Assembly (NCBI RefSeq): GCF_021129305.1
Contig: NZ_JAJOMB010000020.1
Coordinates: 62,001 to 126,000 of the forward strand
DNA: 64,000 nt
Direction: 5' to 3'
Origin: Kineosporia babensis
GTDB taxonomy: Bacteria; Actinomycetota; Actinomycetes; Actinomycetales; Kineosporiaceae
Positions 9,157 to 18,288 of the stretch are shown here, piece by piece. Every line of letters starts with the position of its first letter. Within the stretch, counting starts at the first letter, position 1. Both the position numbers and the translations under genes were made by a program. A model generated the notes under the pieces. It saw only the letters and a program-made list of their open reading frames with translations, was not told the origin of the DNA and searched no databases.

Positions 9157-10857
9157 ATGACGCGGGATGTGGCCGGGGACTTCCATCGCCAGGACGTGGA
9201 CTACTCGCCCTGGCTGTTCTGGGACCGGGCCGATCAGGGCGCGCTGGCCCGGCAACAGCAGCTGCAGGAAGGTCTGGCCCGGGCCGACGGCTTCGAGTTC
9301 GGCGAGCGCTGCTTCGTGTCCGAGGCGGCGTCGGTGCAGAATGACGAACTTCGGCTCGGATCAGGCTCTTACGTCGCGGCGGGCGCCTACCTGAGTGGCA
9401 CGCTCAGCACCGGTCGGGACTGCAGCATCAACGCGTACACCGTGGTGCGTGGCGCCGTCACCCTGGGCAACGCGGTGCGGATCGGCGCTCACACCTCGAT
9501 CCTCGGTTTCAACCACACCATGGACGATCCCGACGTGGAGGTGTTCCGTCAGCCGCTGAAGTCGCAGGGCATCAGCATCGGCAACGACGTGTGGATCGGC
9601 TCGCACGTGGTGATTCTCGACGGTGTGGTGGTGGGCGACCGGTCGGTGATCGCGGCCGGGGCGGTGGTGACCAAGGATGTCGCGGCCGGGGCGGTGGTGG
9701 GCGGCAACCCGGCCCGCCTGCTGCGCTGGCGGGTGAAACCGGCCGATCAAGAACAAGAGCAGGAGCAGGAGCAGGAGCAACGGACGATCGGGAGCCTTGG
9801 GCAGCGACTGTCCGCCTGGGCGGACGAGGCGCGCGGATCGGCCCCGGCGATCCTGGCCCGGTCCTGGGACGCTGAGCAGCGCCTGTTCACCGACACCCCC
9901 GGGGCGGCGCCCACCGTGCGCGCGCAGTGCGACGCCATCGAGATCGCCGACCTTCTGCTCTCCCGGGCCCCGGACCAACTGCCCGCCGCCGAGCAGATCG
10001 AAAGACTGCGCGGCTGGCAGGATCCGGTGACCGGGCTGGTCCCCGAACTCGGCCGCCCAATCACCCAACCACCCTCCGCAAGTGAACTTTTCGACGGCGA
10101 GACGGCCTACCATGTCCTCTGCGTGGGATATGCCCTGGACGTGCTCGGCAGCGCTTTCCCCGCTCCGGTGAACGTGGTCGCCGCTGCAAGCGCCGAGCAG
10201 ATCGTCACCGGCCTGCGAGCCCAGCCGTGGCGCACGAACGCCTGGCAGGCCGGGCACTGGGTGGACGGCGTGGGCACGGCCCTGCTCTGGAACCAGAAGG
10301 CTCTAAGCGCCGGGCGGTCGGCTGCGTTCGAGGCGCTGGTCGGCTGGCTGGTGACCAACACTGATCCGGCCACCGGCATGTGGGGCCGGCGCTCGTCGAC
10401 GGAGGGTCTGCTGCAGGTGGTCAACGGCTTCTACCGGGCCTCGCGCGGCACGTTCGCCCAGTTCGGGCTTCCGGTAGGGCATTCCGAGCGGATCGTCGAC
10501 ACGGTACTCGAGCATCTCCGCGACGCCCGCTACTTCCGGCTCGGGCGGTACAACGCCTGCAACGTTCTGGATGTGGCGCACCCGTTGTGGCTGACCCGGG
10601 CGAGCGGCTACCGGTCCGAAGAGGTGGCCGCGGTGGCCCACAAGCTGCTTGAGGACGTCCTGGGTCAGTGGCGCAGAGACGAAGGCTTCGGTTTCGCGGC
10701 AGGGGGTGAGCTGAGGACGATCCCGGGCCTGCAGGGCACCGAAATGTGGTGCGCCGTGATCTGGCTGCTGGCCGACCTTCTCGGCTTGTCCGACCACCTC
10801 GGCTACCGCCCGCGCGGCGTGCACCGGCCGGAACCGGCACTGGACCTGCAGGCATGA
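9157..10857 (+). CDS. Hexapeptide-repeat acyltransferase fused to an alpha-toroid-like domain
   Basis: Residues about 45-200 are a left-handed beta-helix of hexapeptide repeats ([43 protein letters not shown]), as in maltose/galactoside O-acetyltransferases. A charged linker of five Glu-Gln pairs (about 199-208) follows. Residues about 215-560 are an all-helical region with Trp/Gly-rich repeats (e.g. [29 protein letters not shown]) resembling alpha/alpha-toroid folds. The acyl acceptor is unknown. The ATG at 9157 has GGGAAGG upstream (566 aa). The stop overlaps the start of the next gene by 4 nt, so the pair forms an operon. Confidence 0.8.
   Translation: MTRDVAGDFHRQDVDYSPWLFWDRADQGALARQQQLQEGLARADGFEFGERCFVSEAASVQNDELRLGSGSYVAAGAYLSGTLSTGRDCSINAYTVVRGAVTLGNAVRIGAHTSILGFNHTMDDPDVEVFRQPLKSQGISIGNDVWIGSHVVILDGVVVGDRSVIAAGAVVTKDVAAGAVVGGNPARLLRWRVKPADQEQEQEQEQEQRTIGSLGQRLSAWADEARGSAPAILARSWDAEQRLFTDTPGAAPTVRAQCDAIEIADLLLSRAPDQLPAAEQIERLRGWQDPVTGLVPELGRPITQPPSASELFDGETAYHVLCVGYALDVLGSAFPAPVNVVAAASAEQIVTGLRAQPWRTNAWQAGHWVDGVGTALLWNQKALSAGRSAAFEALVGWLVTNTDPATGMWGRRSSTEGLLQVVNGFYRASRGTFAQFGLPVGHSERIVDTVLEHLRDARYFRLGRYNACNVLDVAHPLWLTRASGYRSEEVAAVAHKLLEDVLGQWRRDEGFGFAAGGELRTIPGLQGTEMWCAVIWLLADLLGLSDHLGYRPRGVHRPEPALDLQA
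9751..9780 (+). repeat. Hexanucleotide microsatellite inside the acyltransferase gene
   Basis: Five tandem copies of GARCAR (GAACAA, three GAGCAG, GAGCAA) encode five Glu-Gln pairs exactly at the junction between the acyltransferase and toroid domains. In-frame hexamers allow copy-number change without frameshift. Confidence 0.85.
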
Positions 10858-11909
10858 CCCAACCGGCCAGCAAGGCCGCAACGGCCAGCAGCACGAGATC
10901 TGCCGGCTTGGAGATGCCCAACGCCCTGGTGGTGATGGACGAGCAGTGGTGGCACACCCAGTTCGACGAACCCCGCCGCCGGCGCCTGCGCAGCCTGAGC
11001 CAAGCCGTGGAACCGCTCTGGCTGCCCGACTTCGACCAGCCCGGCACCGAACAGCGCCTGGCCGAGGTGGAAGTCCTGCTCACCGGTTGGGGCGTACCCA
11101 CCATCGATGCCTGGGCGCTGAGCCGGATGCCCCGCTTGCGGGCTGTGCTGCACTGTGCCGGAAGCGTTCGCCACGTGGTCAGCCCGCAGCTGTGGGAGCG
11201 CGGCATCCAGGTCTCCAACAGCGCCGATCTCAACGCCGACCCGGTGGCCGAGTTCACCTTCGCCGCGGTCGTCATGGCCGGTAAGAAGGCGCCGTTCCTG
11301 TCTGCCGCCGCTCAGCAGGACCCTGATCCCTTCCGCTTCGGCCGGTTGAGCAATACCGGCCTGACCATCGGCGTGGTCGGTTTCTCGCGCATCGGCCGCC
11401 GGGTGGTGCGCCTGATCACGCAAAACCTGCGCGAGGTGACGTGTCTGGTGGCCGACCCCTACGCCGAGCAGGCCGCGGTGGAGGCCGCCGGTGCCGAGCT
11501 GACCAGCCTCGAAGCGATCCTGCCGCGCGTGGACATCCTCACCCTGCACGCCCCGGACCTGCCCTCCACCCGGCAGATGATCGGGGCGCAGCAACTGGCC
11601 GCGCTGCCGGAACACTGCTGCGTGATCAACACCGCCCGAGGTGCCCTGATCGACACCGCCGCGCTGACCGAGGAATGCCGCCGCGGACGTCTCAACGCCA
11701 TGCTCGACGTCACCGACCCCGAACCCCTGCCCCTGGACTCACCGCTGCGCACCCTGCCCAACGTGATGCTCACCCCGCACATCGCCGGCTCGACCGGCTC
11801 CGAGACGATCCGGATGAGCGAAGGCGCGCTGGACGAACTCGAGCGTCTGGTCACGGGCCGGCCCCTGGCCCGCCCGATCCGGCGCGAGAGCGCTGCCCTG
11901 CAGGCCTGA
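10854..11909 (+). CDS. D-isomer-specific 2-hydroxyacid dehydrogenase family protein
   Basis: A 351-residue NAD-linked oxidoreductase that should interconvert a 2-hydroxy acid and a 2-keto acid. The Rossmann motif reads [10 protein letters not shown], with Ser where the family usually has the second Gly. Catalytic Arg lies in NTARGALID, Glu in DVTDPEPLP, and His in [10 protein letters not shown]. The ATG at 10854 overlaps the previous stop as ATGA, so translation is coupled to the acyltransferase. An ATG at 10914 is possible. The locus, with a sugar-type regulator, suggests carbohydrate-acid metabolism. Substrate unknown. Confidence 0.85.
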   Translation: MTQPASKAATASSTRSAGLEMPNALVVMDEQWWHTQFDEPRRRRLRSLSQAVEPLWLPDFDQPGTEQRLAEVEVLLTGWGVPTIDAWALSRMPRLRAVLHCAGSVRHVVSPQLWERGIQVSNSADLNADPVAEFTFAAVVMAGKKAPFLSAAAQQDPDPFRFGRLSNTGLTIGVVGFSRIGRRVVRLITQNLREVTCLVADPYAEQAAVEAAGAELTSLEAILPRVDILTLHAPDLPSTRQMIGAQQLAALPEHCCVINTARGALIDTAALTEECRRGRLNAMLDVTDPEPLPLDSPLRTLPNVMLTPHIAGSTGSETIRMSEGALDELERLVTGRPLARPIRRESAALQA

Positions 11910-12009
11910 AACCGCAGCTTTCCAGCGTTCCGGGCCGCGAGCGTCCTTTGTTGCCGGATTGCCCTCACGTGCCAATTGGTGAAATTGAGGCGCGTGCTGC
12001 TAGTAATCA

Positions 12010-12036
12010 CCCCAGAATTACCTGATCGATCTGGGG
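12010..12036 (+). promoter_or_regulatory. Hairpin just upstream of the alpha/beta hydrolase start
   Basis: CCCCAGA (12010-12016) pairs with TCTGGGG (12030-12036), ending 10 nt before the ATG at 12046. It could be a terminator of the preceding gene or an operator; position alone does not decide. The 100 bases before it show no other feature. Confidence 0.35.
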
Positions 12037-12045
12037 CGGGAACAC

Positions 12046-13047
12046 ATGGTGAATAGTGGCGAACGGGCCGGCGAGACCGGCACGCGCAGGGGGAAGTCAC
12101 GGATCTGGCGCCGGGTGGGGCTGGGCGTCGGGGCCGTGATCGCAGTTCTGGTTGTGCTGGTCGGCCTGCTCTACGTCTGGCCGCTGGGCAGCGACCGGCT
12201 GCAGAACGCCGAACCGCAGGCGCTGTCCTTCGAGGAGGCCAGGGCCGCGGGAACGGCTGCGGTGGAACAGGACACGGCCAACGGCGAGGTGCTCGAGGAG
12301 TGCCGCAGCGTGCTGCGGGTGCACCCGGAGAAGACCGCCAAGTCGGTGCTGATGCTGCACGGCTACACCGCCTGCCCGAAAGACTTCGTGGCCCTGGCCG
12401 ACGTGTTCTACGAGCGCGGCTACAACGTCTACGTGCCGCGTGAGGGGCACCACGGCCTGACGGACGTGGACGAGGCCAGCCAGGTCAGTGCGGACGAGCT
12501 GGGCGACTATGCCGACGACGCGATGAACGTGGTGGCCGGCCTGGGTGAGGAGGCCGGAGTGATCGGGATGTCGGGCGGTGGGGTGCTGGGCACCTGGCTG
12601 GCCGAGTACCGCACCGACGCGGTGAGCCGTCTGCTGCTGCTCTCGCCGTTCTACCAGCCGGCCGCCTCGCAGGCCCCGCCGTACCTGCTGCGGCCACTGA
12701 CCGTGCTGTACGGCAACCGGGTCCTGCCCGACCGCAAGGTCGGCGACACCAACTTCACCCTCAGCGGCCTGGGCCAGTACCTGCGGATCATGCGCAACCT
12801 GCGCGAGGACCCGGTCAACGACAAGCTCGCCGGCATCGCGGTGGCCTACTCGGCCAAGGACCCGTACATCGACCTGGACGCGGCCACCGCCGTTCCCGGG
12901 CAGATCGCCGAGGCCAACGATCTGAAGGTGGCCGAGCACGAGTTCCCGGCCGAGCTGAACCTGCCGCACAACCTGGCCAACCCCGACAGCCTGGGCGAGC
13001 AGGCCGAGCAGATCCACCAGCTCTACCTGGAGCTTTACGAGGGCTGA
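12046..13047 (+). CDS. Membrane-anchored alpha/beta hydrolase
   Basis: A 333-residue hydrolase with a basic N-terminus and one membrane helix (about 25-47, LGVGAVIAVLVVLVGLLYVW), so the catalytic part faces outward. The fold is marked by SVLMLHGYTACPKDF (oxyanion region), nucleophile elbow GMSGGG near residue 170, an Asp in AKDPYIDLD and a His in LNLPHNLANP. Cysteines in ECRSV and TACPK could pair. Substrate unknown; lipid or ester cleavage is a reasonable guess. A short perfect hairpin (GAGGGC/GCCCTC) spans the stop codon. Confidence 0.85.
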   Translation: MVNSGERAGETGTRRGKSRIWRRVGLGVGAVIAVLVVLVGLLYVWPLGSDRLQNAEPQALSFEEARAAGTAAVEQDTANGEVLEECRSVLRVHPEKTAKSVLMLHGYTACPKDFVALADVFYERGYNVYVPREGHHGLTDVDEASQVSADELGDYADDAMNVVAGLGEEAGVIGMSGGGVLGTWLAEYRTDAVSRLLLLSPFYQPAASQAPPYLLRPLTVLYGNRVLPDRKVGDTNFTLSGLGQYLRIMRNLREDPVNDKLAGIAVAYSAKDPYIDLDAATAVPGQIAEANDLKVAEHEFPAELNLPHNLANPDSLGEQAEQIHQLYLELYEG

Positions 13048-13052
13048 GCCCT

Positions 13053-13133
13053 CTGACGGCCCGGAACGGGACTGTTAGGGTCTAGGACCCCGAAGCGGGC
13101 ATCGACCTGGGATGCCCGGGTGATGTTCAGGTG
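13053..13133 (+). promoter_or_regulatory. Promoter and structured leader of the first secreted paralogue
   Basis: A near-consensus promoter, CTGACG (13053-13058) and TAGGGT (13076-13081) with a 17-nt spacer, precedes a leader of about 55 nt. The leader holds a perfect stem GGGCATC/GATGCCC (13097-13103 with 13111-13117) and the ribosome site AGGTG (13129-13133). The same order and spacing recur before the third paralogue at 23669. Confidence 0.6.
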
Positions 13134-13142
13134 TGGTGCGTG

Positions 13143-14465
13143 GTGAAGCAGCAGTACAAGCTGGCCGTGATCGGCAGCGCGGTGGGTCTGGTGGCGATCG
13201 CGGCCCTGGCGGCGCACACCTTCGCTACGGCCGAGGACCGCGCCCCAGCCGAGGCGAGTCCTTCGGCCCCCTTCTTCGAGGCGGCCGAGTCGATGCGGGA
13301 GGCGGCCGGCATCCGCGTGGAGGGGCACGGGTACGACGTGCGGATCAGCCGGGACGGTGACGCGGTCGGCACCCTGGGGGCCACTGAGATGGTGCGCACC
13401 GACGGCGTCACCTACAACCGTCTGGTCAGCCATGACGTGACCGATCTGCTGCCCTTCGCCATGAGTTTTCCGCCCAGTGCCAGGCCGACCTCGGCCTGGG
13501 CCCGGATCGGGCCCGAGGAGGTGAAGGTCCTGCGCCACGACTACATGCTGCCGGACTCTCCACAGGCACTGGCCGACCACGTCCTGCAGATCCTGCGGGA
13601 GCCGAGCACCAACTTCGTCCCCGACCCGTTCGACGACGACGATTTCGCCGACCTGTACACCAGCGCCCCGCTGCCGCCGGGGGCGCGCAACACCCAGGTC
13701 CTGCTGTACGGCGAGGTCCCGGCGTACATGGCGAACACGTCCGTCGGCCGGGTGTACGTCAGCAAGGCCGAGCCGCATCGGCTGCTGAACCTGCCCGCCG
13801 AGTTGATCGGCAGCCTGCCGTCACCGACCGGCAGCAAGACCGCCGGCAGCTCCAGCTCCGGCGATCCGGCCGGCCAGGCGATGTCTTCGGACAACGTGGC
13901 ACCGGTGGCCTACCAGGAGCCCGACCCGCTCGTTCTTCACGACGCCCGGCCGGTCGCCAGCTTCGAGGTCTCGCAGCGCAGCGCCCAGGACATGGCGATG
14001 GCCGTCGCCAACCTGGCCGTGATCGCCAAGAAACTCACCTACGTCATGGACCCACGGATCGATCTGGTGGTGGAGGAGCCGGAGACCTCGTGCACGGTGC
14101 GCGCCTGCACGCACCGCGTCGAGGTGCTGGCCCAGCCCTCCGAGACCAGCACCGAGGAGCCGACCAGCGTCCCGGTCACCGTGAAGGCCAGCTTCTGGTT
14201 CCCGGACACCCGCTGGAACGGCACCTGCACCTCCACCACCACCGTCCGGCTCGGCGAGCCGCAGTTCCTGTCCTGCTCGACCGGCAAGACGGCGGACGCG
14301 GTCCGCGCGGAGCTCGCCCGGAGCAAGAAGGAGTCGAAGCAGCTCGGCGCCCGGATCAACCCCTACTACCGCAGCAGCGGAACAGCTTTCGCGGTCTCCA
14401 ACCCCGACCTGAAGCAGATCGCCGTCACCCTGAAGCAGCGGGAGAAGGACCTGGCGGCGCAGTAG
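13143..14465 (+). CDS. Membrane-anchored secreted protein, paralogue family member 1
   Basis: A protein of about 440 aa with a short cytoplasmic tail, one signal-anchor helix and an extracellular region. It shares with the genes at 14526 and 23762 the block APFFEAAESM near residue 40, DVRISRDGD, the segment around ALADHVLQILREPSTNFVPDP, GRVYVSKAEPHRLLNL and the end block FLSCSTGKTADAV. Four cysteines are conserved in all three (TSCTVRACT and GTCTS...LSCST), suggesting two disulphides. The N-terminal half recalls LppX/LprG-type lipoprotein folds, but that is a guess. GTG at 13143 is chosen by alignment with the third paralogue; 13140 or 13131 remain possible. Function unknown. Confidence 0.75.
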   Translation: MKQQYKLAVIGSAVGLVAIAALAAHTFATAEDRAPAEASPSAPFFEAAESMREAAGIRVEGHGYDVRISRDGDAVGTLGATEMVRTDGVTYNRLVSHDVTDLLPFAMSFPPSARPTSAWARIGPEEVKVLRHDYMLPDSPQALADHVLQILREPSTNFVPDPFDDDDFADLYTSAPLPPGARNTQVLLYGEVPAYMANTSVGRVYVSKAEPHRLLNLPAELIGSLPSPTGSKTAGSSSSGDPAGQAMSSDNVAPVAYQEPDPLVLHDARPVASFEVSQRSAQDMAMAVANLAVIAKKLTYVMDPRIDLVVEEPETSCTVRACTHRVEVLAQPSETSTEEPTSVPVTVKASFWFPDTRWNGTCTSTTTVRLGEPQFLSCSTGKTADAVRAELARSKKESKQLGARINPYYRSSGTAFAVSNPDLKQIAVTLKQREKDLAAQ

Positions 14466-14525
14466 CGCGACCAGCGGGACGAGATGAGCGGGCAAGGCAG
14501 CGGACGAGGCACTGCAGGTGACGTG

Positions 14526-15794
14526 ATGGATGAGACGAAGAAGTACCCGCGGGCCCGGCTGGCCGCTGCCCTCGTGATCGTCCTGGCCGTCGGGTTCGGG
14601 GTGTACCAGGTGACGTTCGGCAAGAACCGGGATGAGCTGGCCGCGCCGTTCTTCGAGGCGGCGCAGTCGCTCAGGGCGGCGCCGGGGGTGGCCTACAGCG
14701 TCGGCCCCCAGTACGACGTGCGGATCAGCAGGTACGGCGAGGTGAGCGGCACGGTCCTGCCCGAGCTGCCGATTCTGCGCACCGGCGGGCAGACCTTCGT
14801 GGATCTCGAGGGGGGCGCGCTGAGGCAGATCATGCCGTACATCCGCTCGGACCACCGGCCGAAGCACAACTGGACGGCGATGGACGAGAGGGGACTTCAG
14901 AAGCTGCAGCTGGTGCACCCGCTGCCGGAGTCCTCCGTCGCCCTGGCCGACCGCATCCTGAAGCTCCTGGAGCGACCCGACACCGACTTCTCGCCCAACC
15001 CCGACGACCTGTCCCGCTCGTCCTGGCTCCCGAGGCACACCGTGGTGTCCAACGGCCCCAGGCTCTTTCTGATGGTCAACACGGTGGACGGCCCGCTGTA
15101 CGTCACCAAGGAGAAACCGCACCGGGTGACTCATCTGTCCGAGGCCTTCGTGCTCAGCCAGGCGTGGGGAGACCCCGAGACCGAGCGGCGCAGCCCCGGT
15201 AACGGCCTGACCCCGGGGCACATACCGGAACTGCTGCAGATCGGCGGGGCCGACCTGCAGGAGATGAACACCGCCCAGGTCGCCCGGGAGTACGACACGA
15301 TGATCGAGCAGTCCGCGGACCTGGGTGTGGTGTTCGACCCGAGCATCGAACTGGGGCTGGGCCAGGCCACCACCACCTGCACCTACCGCAAGTGCGAGCA
15401 AACCGTCCCGCTGGAGGCCCGGACCTACGCCGAGGCCGACGCGAAGGCAGCCGGCCAGAACGCAAAGCGCCACGTCCCCGACCGCAAGAGTGCCCGGGTC
15501 CTGGTGGACGCCCACTTCACGCTCGTCGGCCGCCACGCCGAGGCCGGTAACTGCAGCGCCATCGTCACCGTCCCTCTGCACCAGTCCGGTACCGTCTCGT
15601 GCTCCACCACCAAGACGAACGCGGCGATCAAGAAGCAGGCGGAACGGCTGGGGTACGGACCCGAGGGCCCGAGCTGGATGCCCGGCCCGTTCTACTGGGG
15701 CTCCCACCTGACCCGGGCGGTCGTCGAGAACGACGTAAAGAAGCTGACCGGCACTCTCCAGGAGCGGCGCGAGGAGCTCACCGCAGCCCCGTAG
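14526..15794 (+). CDS. Membrane-anchored secreted protein, paralogue family member 2
   Basis: A protein of about 422 aa, 60 nt downstream of member 1 in the same direction and probably cotranscribed. It has a signal-anchor helix (about 10-30), then APFFEAAQSLRAAPGV, DVRISRYGE, ALADRILKLLERPDTDF, GPLYVTKEKPHRVTHL and the end block TVSCSTTKTNAAI, with the same four cysteines as its paralogues. The ATG at 14526 has AGGTG 5 nt upstream, the same ribosome site as the other two members; an upstream ATG at 14484 would add 14 residues. Function unknown. Confidence 0.72.
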   Translation: MDETKKYPRARLAAALVIVLAVGFGVYQVTFGKNRDELAAPFFEAAQSLRAAPGVAYSVGPQYDVRISRYGEVSGTVLPELPILRTGGQTFVDLEGGALRQIMPYIRSDHRPKHNWTAMDERGLQKLQLVHPLPESSVALADRILKLLERPDTDFSPNPDDLSRSSWLPRHTVVSNGPRLFLMVNTVDGPLYVTKEKPHRVTHLSEAFVLSQAWGDPETERRSPGNGLTPGHIPELLQIGGADLQEMNTAQVAREYDTMIEQSADLGVVFDPSIELGLGQATTTCTYRKCEQTVPLEARTYAEADAKAAGQNAKRHVPDRKSARVLVDAHFTLVGRHAEAGNCSAIVTVPLHQSGTVSCSTTKTNAAIKKQAERLGYGPEGPSWMPGPFYWGSHLTRAVVENDVKKLTGTLQERREELTAAP

Positions 15795-15813
15795 CTCCCC
15801 TAGGCTGGGGCCC

Positions 15814-16959
15814 GTGCCCGGACAAAACGCTCACGTCGTGATCATCGGTGGCGGCATCGCCGGCACCGCCGCAGCCCTGGCCCTGCACCGCGCCGGCCTG
15901 CGCGTGGTGGTCTGCGAGGCGCACCCGCGCACGGCCACCGACCTGGGCGCCTTCCTGACCCTGGCCAGTAACGGGATGAAGGCGCTGGGGCAGTTCGGGG
16001 CGGCCGCGCCGATCAGCCGGGCCGGGTTCGACCTGACCTCGATGAGCGCGCTGGACGAGAACGGCACCGAGCTGATCGCCCGGCCGCTGGGCGAGGTCGA
16101 GGACGAGCTGACCCGCTTCCGCTGCCTGCGCTGGAGCGAGCTCACCGCTGCGCTGCAGGCCGAGGTCGGGGTGCAGGGCATCGAACTGCGCCACGGCGCC
16201 GGGCTCCTCGGCGCGGTGGAGAACGCCGACGGGGTCACCGCCGAGCTGGCCGACGGCAGCACCGTCACGGCCGATCTGCTGATCGGGGCCGACGGCCTGA
16301 ACTCCCTGGTGCGCACGCTGATCGACCCGAACGCGGCCGGGCCCCGGTACGCCGGGCAGCGCGTGTTCTACGGCTACACCAGCACCGCCACCCCGCCCAG
16401 CGTTCCCGGCCGGATCACGATGGTCCGCGGCCGGGCCGCCAGCTTCGGCTACACGCTCTCCCCCGCCGGGCAGACCTACTGGTTCGCCCGGCAGACCGCG
16501 CCAGCACTGGAGCAGGTCGGGGTCGAGCCCTCGGCCGAGTTGCGCGCGCAGCTGCTGGAAGGTCTGCAGCAGGACCAGACGCCCACCGCCGAGATCGTGG
16601 CCGCCACCGAGGGCATCCTCGTCACCAATGCCCGCGACCTGCCCCAGGTCGAGAAGTGGCGCAGCGAGCGGATGCTGATCATCGGGGACGCAGCGCACGC
16701 GGCTTCCCCGGCCACCGGCCAGGGGGCGTCGATGGCCTTCGAGGACGCGGTGGTGCTGGCGAAGGCGTTGCGGGACAGCCCGGATCAGGACTCGGCGCTG
16801 AAGCTGTACGAGCAGGTCCGGCGGCCCCGGACCGAGTACAACATCGCGGCCAGTGCAGCGATGACCGGTGCTTCGCGGCCGCCGACGCTGCCGCCGGCCC
16901 CGTTCAGCGACGAGGACGTGGCCCGGCACCTGGAATGGGACACCCCGCTCTCGGCCTGA
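15814..16959 (+). CDS. FAD-dependent aromatic-type monooxygenase
   Basis: A 381-residue flavoprotein hydroxylase of the PHBH/TetX-like class. The FAD Rossmann motif VVIIGGGIAGTAAALALHRAG lies at about 8-28. The DG motif LIGADGLNSLVR lies near 155, and the GD motif IIGDAAHAASPATGQGASMAFEDA near 290 binds the ribityl chain. No signal peptide, so it is cytosolic and would use NAD(P)H and O2. Substrate unknown. The GTG at 15814 follows a -10-like TAGGCT by 7 nt, so it may be leaderless. A P450 gene lies 57 nt downstream. Confidence 0.88.
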   Translation: MPGQNAHVVIIGGGIAGTAAALALHRAGLRVVVCEAHPRTATDLGAFLTLASNGMKALGQFGAAAPISRAGFDLTSMSALDENGTELIARPLGEVEDELTRFRCLRWSELTAALQAEVGVQGIELRHGAGLLGAVENADGVTAELADGSTVTADLLIGADGLNSLVRTLIDPNAAGPRYAGQRVFYGYTSTATPPSVPGRITMVRGRAASFGYTLSPAGQTYWFARQTAPALEQVGVEPSAELRAQLLEGLQQDQTPTAEIVAATEGILVTNARDLPQVEKWRSERMLIIGDAAHAASPATGQGASMAFEDAVVLAKALRDSPDQDSALKLYEQVRRPRTEYNIAASAAMTGASRPPTLPPAPFSDEDVARHLEWDTPLSA

Positions 16960-17016
16960 CCGGCCGGTCTCTCGGTATCTTTTGCCTACGCATCAGACAT
17001 CGCGGGCGGGGGCATC

Positions 17017-18288
17017 GTGGCGAATCCCAGTGCAGAAGAGCTGTCCCACAGCGCGCGGACGCAGTGGGAGCTGTTCCAGATCCGGATGTTCTACCAGCTC
17101 GCCGCGTTCCGGAAGGAGCCGCTGGCCGAGCTGATCGTGCGCCGGCCGCAGCGGGCACCGTACCCGCTGTACGAGCGGATCCGCAGCCAGGGCGAGCTGG
17201 TGCACAGCACCCTGGGCCCGGTCGCGATCAGCGCCTCGCACGGCTTCGTCGCCCAGGCCCTGCGCGCGCCCGAGCTGGGGGTGGCCGAGCCGCCGGCGCG
17301 CAGGAGCGGGCTGGTGCGGCCGATCGAGGACTCGTTCCTGATGCGCAATCGCCCGGACCATCCCCGGCTGCGCCGCCTGGTCACCCCCTGGTTCACCGCC
17401 AAGGCCCTGCAGCAGCGCCGCGAGAGCCTGCTCAAGCTGGCCCACCAGCGCATCGACGAACTGGCCGGGCAGCCCTCGTTCGACGTGGTGCAGGACTACG
17501 CCGTGCCGCTGGCCGTGCGGGTGATCTGCGAGCTCACCGGCCTGCCGGTGGGCGAGGACTGGCGGCGCCTGGCCGCGCTCGGCGACATCCTGCCGCTGTC
17601 CACCACAGCCGGGCTGCCCTCCACCCGCAACCAGCGACGTCTCGACGCGGGCTGGGCGAACCTGAACGCCTACCTGGACACCGCGATCGCGCAGAAGTCG
17701 CAGGCCCCTGAGGGTTCGCTGCTGGCCTCGCTGGTCGAGCGCTCGCAGGACCCGGAACAGCTCGGGCGGCACGACCTGCTGGCCACCCTCGGGGTGCTGC
17801 TGATCGCCGGCTTCGAGACGTCGGTGGGGCTGATCGGGCACGTCACCGCGCGCTTCCTCGACCAGCCGGACCTGCGCCGGGCCGCCGTGGCCGACCGCAG
17901 CGTGCTGACCGAGGTGCTGGAGGAGACGCTGCGCTACGAACCGCCGGTGCAGTTCACCGCGCGCCGGGTGAACCAGGACTGCGAGGTGGCCGGGCACCGG
18001 CTGCAGGCCGGCGTCGAGCTGTTCCTGCTGCTGGGTGGGGCCAACCGGGATCCGCAGGTGTTCGAGAACCCGAACGCGTTCCAGCTCTTCCGAGCCAACA
18101 GCAAGGCACATCTGGCGTTCTCAGCCGGCGAGCACTACTGCATCGGCGCCGGCCTGGCCCGGCTGGAGACCGAGGTCGGGTTGCAGGCCCTGTTCGAGCG
18201 GCTGCCCGAGCTACGCCGGGCGGGCCGGGCGCGCTGGCAGCCCACCCAGAACATACGGGCCTACCGCCGGCTACCGGTGCGCGGCTGA
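17017..18288 (+). CDS. Cytochrome P450
   Basis: A 423-residue soluble bacterial P450. The I-helix oxygen-binding motif is LLIAGFETS, the K-helix ExxR lies in ETLRYEPP, and the heme loop is FSAGEHYCIGAGLAR with the axial cysteine at residue 375. It needs ferredoxin partners, which are not in the window. Substrate unknown. The GTG at 17017 has GGGGG 5 nt upstream. It follows a flavin monooxygenase in the same direction, and its last 18 nt overlap the converging ATP-grasp gene. Confidence 0.92.
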   Translation: MANPSAEELSHSARTQWELFQIRMFYQLAAFRKEPLAELIVRRPQRAPYPLYERIRSQGELVHSTLGPVAISASHGFVAQALRAPELGVAEPPARRSGLVRPIEDSFLMRNRPDHPRLRRLVTPWFTAKALQQRRESLLKLAHQRIDELAGQPSFDVVQDYAVPLAVRVICELTGLPVGEDWRRLAALGDILPLSTTAGLPSTRNQRRLDAGWANLNAYLDTAIAQKSQAPEGSLLASLVERSQDPEQLGRHDLLATLGVLLIAGFETSVGLIGHVTARFLDQPDLRRAAVADRSVLTEVLEETLRYEPPVQFTARRVNQDCEVAGHRLQAGVELFLLLGGANRDPQVFENPNAFQLFRANSKAHLAFSAGEHYCIGAGLARLETEVGLQALFERLPELRRAGRARWQPTQNIRAYRRLPVRG

